From Rhodococcus sovatensis (GTDB taxonomy: Bacteria > Actinomycetota > Actinomycetes > Mycobacteriales > Mycobacteriaceae), in contig NZ_CP147846.1 in NCBI RefSeq assembly GCF_037327425.1, positions 2,976,001 through 3,040,000 on the forward strand: a stretch of DNA of 64,000 bases. Direction: 5' to 3'. Shown in pieces: positions 50,976-62,900 of this stretch. The notes beneath the pieces are model-generated. The model was not told the DNA's origin. It saw only the letters and a program-made list of their open reading frames with translations, and ran no database searches. Each line of letters starts with the position of its first letter. The first letter of the stretch is position 1. A program made the translations under genes and the position numbers.

Positions 50976-53900
50976 ATCTGCAGGTCCGATCCGAAGGATC
51001 CTCCGGCGGCGAGCGTGCCCGACTCGGGTTCCGTGGAGGCCGTAACAATGCGCTCCCGCTCACCCGCATCGAGAATGTCGATCGTCCCGACCTGCCCGTT
51101 CGGCTCGTCGATCAACGCGTCGAGAATCGACAGGAACCATCGACTCAGTTCGCTCACGTACCGCCCGTCGAGGAACGTGTCCAGGTACTTGAACGTCAGT
51201 TCGAGCTGTGCCTCGACCACGGTCAGCACGGTCAACGGGTAGTGCGTGGCGTCGTTGACACCGACACCGGTGATCTGCAGCCCGTCCACCGAACTCGCCG
51301 CTGCGATCGCATCACGGTCGATGGGATACGACTCGAACACGAGCAGGGTGTCGAACAACCTGTCGAGACCGATTCGCTGCTGGATCTCGGTGAGGCCCAC
51401 GTAATGATGATCGAGCAGGTCCGCCTGTTGACCTTGCAGTCGAACGAGGGTCTCGGCCCTCGAACGTCGATCACCGATGTCGACCCGGACCGGCAACGTG
51501 TTGATGAAGAGACCGACCATCGATTCCACGCCGGCAAGGTCGGCCGGACGCCCCGATACGGTGGCACCGAACACGACATCGGAACGCCCGGTGAGGCGAC
51601 CGAGGAGAATTCCCCACGCTGCCTGCACCACAGTGTTGACGGTGACGCCCAGATCCGAAGCCATCGCACTCAGCGCAGCGGTCCGCTCTTCCGAGAGCGA
51701 CACCTCGACCTTGTCGATGACCGGTGCCCCATCGGAACGCCGCACACTCTCGGTGAGCAATGTCGGTTCGGCTACTCCGTGCAGAGCGTCCGCCCATCGA
51801 TCGAGCGAGTCACCCCGGTCCCGGCTGTCGAGCCACGACAGGAAGTTGCGGAACGGACGCACCCGCGGAAGCACGGACGAATCCGCACGCACGGCGTACA
51901 ACACCAACAGATCCTGCATGAGCAATGGCATCGACCATCCGTCGAGCAGGATGTGGTGACTGGTGATCCCGAGGTGCCAGGCATCTGCAGCCACCTTGAT
52001 GAGCGTGAACCTGATGAGCGGCGGCGCCGACATGTCGAAGCGCTCCGCTTGTGCAGCAACGAGTATCCGCTTGGCCTCGGCACGGCGTTCGGCCTCGTCC
52101 AGGTGCGTCAGATCGATCTCGCGGAACGGCAGTGTCAACTCGCCGAGAACCACCTGAGCCGGCCGTCCGTCACTGTCGGACACGAACGCAGCTCGGAGGT
52201 TGGCGTGGCGGTCGAGCAACGCCTGCCCGGATGCGCGCAGTCTCTCGGTGTCGACGACTCCGGAAAGGTCGAGCACCGCCTGCATCGTGTAGACGTCGAC
52301 CGTCGACTCGGTCATCATCGCGTGGAACAACAAGCCCGACTGCAACGGTGTCAACGGCCAGACATCTTCGACAGTCGGGTATTTCGACTCCCACGTATCG
52401 ATCTCGGCCTGAGTCGACTCGATCAGCGGCAGATCCGACGGCGTCAATCCACCGGCTTCGGCGGTCCTACTATGTCCGGCCAGAGCACGCATCGCGTCGG
52501 TCCACAGATCGGCCAACTCGCTGACGTCGGCCCGGTCGAGAAGTCCGGTCGGGAACGCGAACGTGGCGCCCAACTTCGGACCGTCCGGACTGTCAGTGAC
52601 GATGGCATTGATGTCGATCGTCGAGTTCGCAGGCATGTCGTCGTCCATCGACGCAGTGAGCGAACCCAGCGTGCCGGTGGGTGCCCATCCGATATCCGCG
52701 AGCTCGGCCGGGATCTCGGTGGCCGAGATTCGACCCAGATAGTTGAAGCTGACCTGCCCCTCCGGGACGGATACCAGCGCTGCGGCCGTCTCCTCATCGA
52801 GATACCGCAGGATGCCGTAGCCCATTCCGCGATCAGGCACCTGAAGGATCTGCTCCTTGACGGCCTTGACCGCAGAACCGATAGCGGGCCCGCCGGAGAA
52901 CGCCTCGCCGATATCCAGGGCGTCCAGACGAAGCGCCAGCGGGTAGGCGCTGGTGAACCAACCGATCGTCCGCGACAGATCAGCCCCGGGAACCACCGCT
53001 TCCTCGCGTCCGTGCCCTTCGAGAGCGAACAGCGAACTCGTAGTGTGAATCCCGCGGTTCTCGCGCCATCGAACGAGCGCCAACGCCAGGGTTGCCAGCA
53101 AGCCGTCGTTGACACCTCCCCGGAACAGACGCGGGACAGTGGTCAGCAAAGCGTCGGTGACATCCGCGGAGATGTCGACCTCGACGCGTTCGACGGTGCG
53201 GGACACATCGACAGCCGGATCGAAGGGTCGGCGACCGAGAAGTGGGTCGTCGATGTCGGCCAACGATGTCCACATCGGCAACTCCTCGCGGCGCGCAGGC
53301 GACGCAGCGGCCTGGACCAATCCGTGCGCCCACCGACGCATCGAAGTGCCGACGGCCGGCAGCGAAACCGCCTGTCCTGCAGCGAGCTGCGACCACGCGA
53401 CCGCAAGGTCGGGGAGCAGGATGCGCCACGTGACGCCGTCGACGACGAAGTGGTGGGCAACGATGAGCAGGACCCCGCGTCGACCCTCCCCTTCGACCTC
53501 GGTTTCGGAATCGAAGTCGAACCAGACGAACTGGACCATTACTCCCGTAGCAGGGTCGAGGCGCCCCATCGCGGCGTTCAGTCGGTCGGAGGCGAGGGCC
53601 TCCAGGTCGGCCCCGGAGATCGACGCATCGACGCGAACCCGTTCGAGTGCAGCGCCCACGTCGACAGTGCCCTGAGCCCGGACGCTCAGTTCGCCGCCCG
53701 CGTACACCGCCCGGAACATGTCGTGGTGGTCGATCACTGCCGACAGGGTCGCAGTCAGCACATCTTCGTCGATTCCGACTGGCAGAGACACCGAGACCGA
53801 CTGCGAGAACCTGTCGAGGCCCCCGCCCGCTGCCGTCACCTTGCGCATGATCGGCGTCAGAGGCATCGAGCCGACGCCGCCGCCCGGCAATTCGGTCAGT

Positions 53901-56900
53901 ACCGCGGGGCGGTCCGCATCACTCACCCGCACAGCGACTTCGGCGAGCCCGGCAACCGATCGTCGCTCGAACACGTCGCGCGGAGTGAAGGACACACCCC
54001 GGGCCTTGGCTCGCGAGACGAGCTGGATGGACACGATGCTGTCGCCGCCGAGAGCGAAGAAGGACTCGTCCACACCTACCCGCGGTACGCGCAGAACATC
54101 GGCGAACACCTCGGCGATGATCTCTTCGAGGTCGGTCTCCGCTGCGCGATACACCTGCTCCTGGAACACCGGTTCCGGGAGCGCGCGTCGGTCCAGCTTG
54201 CCGACCGGAGTCAACGGGATCTCGTCGAGGACGACGATCGACGCAGGCACCATGTGCGAAGGCAATGTCTGCCCGACGAACTCCGTCAGCACGGCCTGAT
54301 CCACCGTTGCACCGACCGACGGCATGACGTACGACACGAGAACCGTTGCACCCGAGGGCAGATCCTTACCGAGGGTCGCCGCGAACGCAACCGTGTCGTG
54401 AGCGGTCAGCGCCGCGTCGACCTCACCGAGCTCGACACGGAATCCACGGATCTTGACCTGGAAGTCCGATCGACCGACGAATTCGAGCTCACGGGCACCT
54501 GTGCGCATGGTCCACCGAACGAGGTCCCCGGTGCGGTACATCCGCGCACCTGTCCCCGCGTAGGGATCAGCGACGAACCGGGAAGCGGTCAGTCCGCCGC
54601 GTTCGTGGTAACCGCGAGCGAGTCCCTCGCCCGCGAGATACAGCTCACCCGCGACGCCGACGGGGACAGGTCGTAGTCGTCCGTCCAGAACGAGCGCTGC
54701 CGTGCCCCGGACCGGTGAACCGATGGTGATCGGTCGCCCCGGCTCGAGTTCGGCGTAGGACGAGATGATCGTCGTCTCCGTCGGGCCGTAGCCGTTGAAG
54801 TAGCGTCGGCCTTGCGCCCACCGTGCAAGGAGCTCAGGCGTCGTCACATCTCCGCCGACGGAGAGGACCTCGAGATCGTCCATGCCGTCTGCATCCATCG
54901 TTCCCAGCACCGCCGGAGTGATGATCGAGTGCGTGACCTTCTCGGAGATCAGGATTTCAGCCAGGTCCGGCCCACCGATGACGTCGGAGGGAACGATCAC
55001 CAGTCGAGCACCGGTGGAGAACGCGACCATCCATTCGAGAACCGATGGATCGAAACTCGGCGAGCAGATGTGCAGGAAGCGACTCTCCGAGGTCACCCCG
55101 TACAACTCGACCGCGGAATCGAGCACGCCGCGCAGGCTCGCGTGGGTGACGACGACGCCCTTCGGCAGTCCCGTCGAGCCCGAGGTGTAGATGACGTACG
55201 CCGGGTGATCGGTCGTCAGCGTCGACCGACGTTCTCCGTCTGCGATCGGTTCGACGGACCGTGCGTCGACTTCTAGGCGAAGCGCGTCGTCGTCGAGCAG
55301 CATCCAGGACTTGCCCGGCAACGCATCGACGTACATCGACGCCGTGATCGCTACGACGGCAGCCGAATCGGACAGCATGTGTTCGATTCGATCCGTCGGG
55401 TAGTTCGGGTCGACGGGCATGTGCGCACCGCCGGCCTTGGCCACCGCCCAGACGCATACGAGCATCTCGTACGAGCGAGGGAACGCCAGAGCGACAACAG
55501 TGTCCGGCCCGACGCCTCGTTCGATGAGCGTCCGCGCCAGCTGCGAGGACGACTCGTCGAGTTCGCGGTAGGTCACCGATCTGCCCGCTATCCGAACTGC
55601 GACGGCGTCAGGGGCGAGGGCGACACCCGCTGTCAGGATCTCATGCAGTGTGGTGGCCGAACCGGCGTCACCACCGAACACATGAGTCAGAGCATCGGCC
55701 TCGCCGGCATCGAGGAGAGCGAGATCGCCGACCGGTCGAGATGGGTTCGCGATCGCGTCGTCGAGCAAGCGGACGAACCGTACCGCGAAATCAGCGATCG
55801 TCGATTCGTCGAACATATCTGCGGCATAGGAGAACTCGGCTGATATACCGTCGAGACCTCCGTCACCGAGCACGTGCTCGCGCAGCGTGAGTGAGAGGTC
55901 GAATTTTGCGATGTGAGCCTCGAACGGAACACCGCTGACATGAAGATCCGGCAGTTGCAGATCGGTCGACGGAAGGTTCTCGAACGACAACGCAACCTGG
56001 AACAGCGGATGACGCGCGGTCGACCGTTCGGGGTTGAGTACCTCCACGAGCCGCTCGAACGGGATGTCGGCATGAGCGAAGGCCTGCAGATCTGCCTCTT
56101 TCGCTCGCGCGAGAATCTCGGTGAAGGACCGGTCGGGCTCGACGTGAGTCCGCAACACCAGAGTGTTGACGAACATGCCGACCATGTCGTCGAGTTCGGA
56201 CTGCCCTCGACCCGCGATGGGCGCGCCGATGGCGATGTCATCGGTCCCGGACATCCGGGCGAGGAACACTGCCATCGCTGTGTGTACGACCATGAACAGC
56301 GTGCTCGACGTTGTCCGTGCTACGTCCACCAGAGCCCGGTGGGTGTCCGCGTCTATGCGGAATGGGACTTTTCCGCCCACGTAGTCGCGCACCGACGGCC
56401 TACTACGGTCGGTGGGGAGATTGAGTTCGTCCGGCAGACCGGCCAGCGCACTCTTCCAGTACGCAACCTGCTGCGACGCGATCGAATCCGGATCGTCCTC
56501 ACTACCGAGAACCTCTCGCTGCCACAGCGCATAGTCCGCATACTGCACCTCGAGCGGAGCCCAACCAGGCGCCTCACCAGCCGCACGCGCCGCGTACGCG
56601 ATCATGACATCGCGGGTCAGCGGACCCATCGACCATCCATCGGCCGAGATGTGGTGCGCGACCAAGACGAGAACGTACTCGTCCTCAGCGACCTGAAGCA
56701 GTTCGCCTCGCATCGGCAACTCGGTGGTCACGTCGAATCCAGCCGAAATGACCGCTTCCACCTTTGCAGCGACGTCGACCGGATCGACCGGCTTGGGCGC
56801 CAAGGTCGGCGCCGCAGCCGAAACCGGCAGAATTACCTGTGCGGCAATACCATCCGTCTCCGGATAGACCGTGCGCAGCGACTCGTGGCGCGCCAGCACG

Positions 56901-59900
56901 TCCCGTACGGCAGCATTGAGAGCCTCGATATCCAACGATCCCGACAGCCGGACCGCCACGGGGATGTTGTTGACCGCGGACTCCGTGTCGAAGCGGTTGA
57001 GGAACCACATCCGCTGCTGCGCCAACGACAACGGAACCATCGCCGGACGCTGCCGCGCCACCAACGGAACCCGCACACCCGACCCCACCGACTGCTCCAC
57101 CCGAACCGCCAACGCACCCACCGACGGCGCCTCGAACACCAACCGCACCGGCACCACCGCATCCAACGCCACACCCAACCGCGACACCACCTGCGTCGCA
57201 ATCAACGAATTACCACCCAACGCAAAGAAATCATCATCCACACCCACCCGATCCACACCCAACACCTCGGAAAACACCCGCGCCACCGCCTCCTCCACCG
57301 GAGTCGACGGAGCCCGAAACACCACAGCCTCGAACACCGGATCCGGCAACGCCGCACGATCCAACTTCCCATTCGCGTTCAACGGCAACGCATCCAACAC
57401 CACGAACGCCGACGGCACCATGTACGACGGCACAAGACCACCCAACTCCGCCTTCACCGCACCCACATCCAACGCAACCCTCGACCCATCCACACCCTCC
57501 ACACCCACCACATACGCCACCAACTGATCCCCCGCAAACTCATCCACCCGAGCAACCACCGCAACATCACCCACCCCAGCCACACCACGCAACGCCGACT
57601 CGATCTCCCCCAACTCGATCCGGAACCCACGCACCTTCACCTGAAAATCACTACGCCCCACATACTCCAACTCACCAGAACCACTCCACCGCACAACATC
57701 ACCCGTCCGATACAACCGCGAACCCACACCCACACCCGCAACACCCACAAACGGATTCGCCACAAACCTCTCCGCCGTCAAATCCACCCGACCCACATAC
57801 CCACGCGCCAACTGCACACCCGCCAAATACAACTCACCCGACACACCCACCGGCACCGGATGCAACCGCTCATCGAGCACCAACACACCCGTATTCCACT
57901 CCGGCACACCAATAGGCACACCCGACACATCACCCGCACCCACCTCATGCACCGTCACCGACACCGCAGCCTCGGTCGGACCATACAAATTGAACAACGC
58001 ACCCGCATTACCCCGACGGAACCACTGCGCCGTCGCACCCGGCAACGCCTCACCGATCGCCAACACCCGCACCAACGACCCCGACAACACCCCACCCGAC
58101 ACCGCCAACAACGCCGACAACAACGACGGAACCACATGCAACGTCGTCACCGACTCCGCCACCATCAACTCATGCAAATACGCCGCATCCCGATGACCGT
58201 CCACCGACGCCACCACCACCGACGCACCCGACACCAACGGCGACCAAAACTCCCACACCGACAAATCGAACGTCGCCGCAGTCTTGAGCAACACCACATC
58301 CCCCACACCCAAACCGAACTCCGCACGCTTCCACACCAACTGATTCACCACAGCCTCATGCGAGACCGCCACACCCTTCGGCCGACCCGTCGACCCCGAC
58401 GTGAAAATCACATACGCCGTATTCGACCCCCGCAACACCGACAACCGCTCACCATCACCCACCGGACCACCCGAGAACCCCGACACATCCACCCCAGACA
58501 CATCCACCACCCGAACACCACCACCAGCAACACCCACAACCTCACCGAACACACCCACATCCACACCACCAGAAACCAACACCAACACCGGCGAGGACAC
58601 CGACACAATGAACCCATTACGCTCCACCGGCACATCAGGATCCAACGGAACATACGCACCACCCGCCACCACCACCGCATACATCCCCACCAACAAATCC
58701 ACCCCACGCCGCATACCCAACCCCACCAACACCTCAGGACCCACACCCTCACCGATCAACCACCGAGCAAGCCGAAACACCCGCCCACCGAACTCCCCAT
58801 ACGACAACCGCTCACCCTCGAACACCACCGCCACCGCATCCGACGACACACCCACCCGATCAACAAACAACGACGCCAACGACACCCCACCCACACCCGA
58901 ATCCAACACCCGCACAGTGTCATTCCACCCCGACACCACCACCGAACGCTCCACCTCACCCAACACACCGATATCACCCACCACCACAGACGAATCCAAA
59001 GCCACCGACTCCAACACCCGAACAAACCGCTCCACAAAACCATCCACCGTCACCACATCGAACAAATCCGTCGCGAACGACACATATCCGCCCACACCCA
59101 GCGGACGCCCAGCGTCGTCGTAGCGATCCGTCACGATCAGGTGCAGATCGAATTGCGAGATCCCGGTATCCGCATCCAGACCGCTGACCGACAACCCCGA
59201 CAACTCGAGCGAACTCTGCGCGAGATTCTGGAACGACAGCCCCACCTGGAACAACGGGTGCCGTGCTGTCGAACGCGCCGGATTGAGCACCTCCACCAAC
59301 CGCTCGAACGGCACATCCGCATGAGCGAACGCCTGCAGATCACTGGCTCGCGTCTGCGCCAGCAACTCCTCGAACGTCATCGACGAATCCACCCGCGTAC
59401 GGAAGACCAACGTATTGACGAACATCCCGATGATGTCGTCGAGTGCCCTGTCGCTACGGCCGGCGAACGGGGTGCCGATGGCGATGTCGTCGGTACCGGA
59501 CATGCGGGACAGGAACACCGCCATCGCCGTGTGCATGACCATGAACAACGTGCTGTTCGTCCGGCGTGCGAGCTGGACTAACTGTGCGTGCAGCTCGGCA
59601 TCGACGACGAAGTCGGCTCTACCACCGGCGTAGGACTGCACGGCCGGGCGCGGACGATCTGTCGGCAGGTCGAGCTGGTCCGGCAGACCGGCCAGCGCAC
59701 CCTTCCAGTACGCAACCTGCTGCGACGCAATCGAATCCGGATCGTCCTCACTACCGAGAACCTCACGCTGCCACAACGCATAATCGGCATACTGCACCTC
59801 GAGCGGAGCCCAACCAGGCGCCTCACCAGCCGAACGCGCCGCGTACGCGATCATGACATCGCGGGTCAGCGGACCCATGGACGATCCGTCTGCGGAAATA

Positions 59901-62900
59901 TGGTGGACCACGAGAGCCAAGACGTGCTCGGTCGCAGACAAGGTGAACAGGCGCACGCGCAGAGGAATCTCCGTCGTGACATCGAACGTCGTCGACGCCA
60001 GCTCACGGACACGATCTTCGACATCCGCAACCTCGACGTCGATGATCTGGATGTCGGGTACGACGCGCTCCACCGGGACGACGAGCTGTATCGGACCGTT
60101 CTCGGTCTCGGGGTACATCGTGCGGAGAGACTCGTGCCGAGAAATCACGTCCGACACGGCAGCCTGCACCGCCGCCACGTCCAGTGCACCCGTCAACCGA
60201 ATCGCCACCGGCACGTTGTAGGCGGCAGAACCTGAATCGAAGCGGTTGAGGAACCACATCCGCTGCTGCGCCAACGACAACGGAACCATCTCCGGACGCT
60301 GCCGCGCCACCAACGGAACCCGCACACCCGACCCCACCGACTGCTCCACCCGAACCGCCAACGCACCCACCGACGGCGCCTCGAACACCAACCGCACCGG
60401 CACCACCGCATCCAACGCCACACCCAACCGCGACACCACCTGCGTCGCAATCAACGAATTACCACCCAACGCAAAGAAATCATCATCCACACCCACCCGA
60501 TCCACACCCAACACCTCGGAAAACACCCGCGCCACCGCCTCCTCCACCGGAGTCGACGGAGCCCGAAACACCACAGCCTCGAACACCGGATCCGGCAACG
60601 CCGCACGATCCAACTTCCCATTCGCGTTCAACGGCAACGCATCCAACACAACGAACGCCGACGGCACCATGTACGACGGCACAAGACCACCCAACTCCGC
60701 CTTCACCGCACCCACATCCAACGCAACACTCGACCCATCCACACCCTCCACACCCACCACATACGCCACCAACTGATCCCCCGCAAACTCATCCACCCGA
60801 GCAACCACCGCAACATCACCCACCCCAGCCACACCACGCAACGCCGACTCGATCTCCCCCAACTCGATCCGGAACCCACGCACCTTCACCTGAAAATCAC
60901 TACGCCCCACATACTCCAACTCACCAGAACCACTCCACCGCACAACATCACCCGTCCGATACAACCGCGAACCCACACCCACACCCGCAACACCCACAAA
61001 CGGATTCGCCACAAACCTCTCCGCCGTCAAATCCACCCGACCCACATACCCACGCGCCAACTGCACACCCGCCAAATACAACTCACCCGACACACCCACC
61101 GGCACCGGATGCAACCGCTCATCGAGCACCAACACACCCGTATTCCACTCCGGCACACCAATAGGCACACCCGACACATCACCCGCACCCACCTCATGCA
61201 CCGTCACCGACACCGCAGCCTCGGTCGGACCATACAAATTGAACAACGCACCCGCATTACCCCGACGGAACCACTGCGCCGTCGCACCCGGCAACGCCTC
61301 ACCGATCGCCAACACCCGCACCAACGACCCCGACAACACCCCACCCGACACCGCCAACAACGCCGACAACAACGACGGAACCACATGCAACGTCGTCACC
61401 GACTCCGCCACCATCAACTCATGCAAATACGCCGCATCCCGATGACCGTCCACCGACGCCACCACCACCGACGCACCCGACACCAACGGCGACCAAAACT
61501 CCCACACCGACAAATCGAACGTCGCCGCAGTCTTGAGCAACACCACATCCCCCACACCCAAACCGAACTCCGCACGCTTCCACACCAACTGATTCACCAC
61601 AGCCTCATGCGAGACCGCCACACCCTTCGGCCGACCCGTCGACCCCGACGTGAAAATCACATACGCCGTATTCGACCCCCGCAACACCGACAACCGCTCA
61701 CCATCACCCACCGGACCACCCGAGAACCCCGACACATCCACCCCAGACACATCCACCACCCGAACACCACCACCAGCAACACCCACAACCTCACCGAACA
61801 CACCCACATCCACACCACCAGAAACCAACACCAACACCGGCGAGGACACCGACACAATGAACCCATTACGCTCCACCGGCACATCAGGATCCAACGGAAC
61901 ATACGCACCACCCGCCACCACCACCGCATACATCCCCACCAACAAATCCACCCCACGCCGCATACCCAACCCCACCAACACCTCAGGACCCACACCCTCA
62001 CCGATCAACCACCGAGCCAAACGAAACACCCGCCCACCGAACTCCCCATACGACAACCTCTCACCCTCGAACACCACCGCCACCGCATCCAACGACACAC
62101 CCACCCGATCGACAAACAACGACGCCAACGACACCTCACCCGAACCCACACCCGAATCCAACACCCGCACAGTGTCATTCCACCCCGACACCACCACCGA
62201 ACGCTCCACCTCACCCAACACACCAATATCACCCACCACCACAGACGAATCCGAAGCCACCGACTCCAACACCCGAACAAACCGCTCCACAAAACCATCC
62301 ACCGTCACCACATCGAACAAATCCGTCGCGAACGTGAACTCCGCATGGATCTCTGCCGGTCGACCATCCGCTGTCGTACCGTCGAAGATCGTCAGCTGAA
62401 GATCGGTCTTCGCGAGCGGTGAGTTGACATCGACGGGAGCGATCGTCAGACCGGGCAGCTCGAGGCTGGCCCGTGTCATGTTCTGGAACGACAGCCCCAC
62501 CTGGAACAACGGGTTCCGTGCCGTCGATCGGACCGGATTGAGCACCTCCACCAACCGCTCGAACGGCACATCCGCATGAGCGAACGCCTGCAGATCCGCT
62601 TCCCGTGCCTGCGCAAGCAACTCCTCGAATGTCATCGACGAATCCACCCGCGTACGGAAGACCAACGTATTGACGAACATCCCGATCATGTCGTCGAGCG
62701 CCTTGTCTCCGCGACCGGCAACAGGGGTTCCGACTGCGATGTCGTCGACTCCGGACATGCGGGACAGGAAGACCGCGAACGCGGCATGCATCGTCATGAA
62801 CAACGTCGCGTGGTGCTTACGTGACAGATCGAGAAGAGCACTGTGCAGATTCGCGTCTATCGTGAAGCGAACCGAGTCGCCTCGGAAGCTCTGATGCGCC

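Noticed and set aside
50498..54676. A 1392-codon open frame on the plus strand
   Set aside because: It lies wholly antisense to NRPS-A, has Arg/His/Gln-rich low-complexity translation and no domain, and arises from the GC-rich codon pattern of the real gene.
55913..62422. Long plus-strand frames (1222 and 437 codons) rich in His, Thr, Pro and Arg
   Set aside because: They are shadows of the A/C-rich plus strand opposite the duplicated A-T blocks; NRPS motifs on the minus strand are intact throughout.
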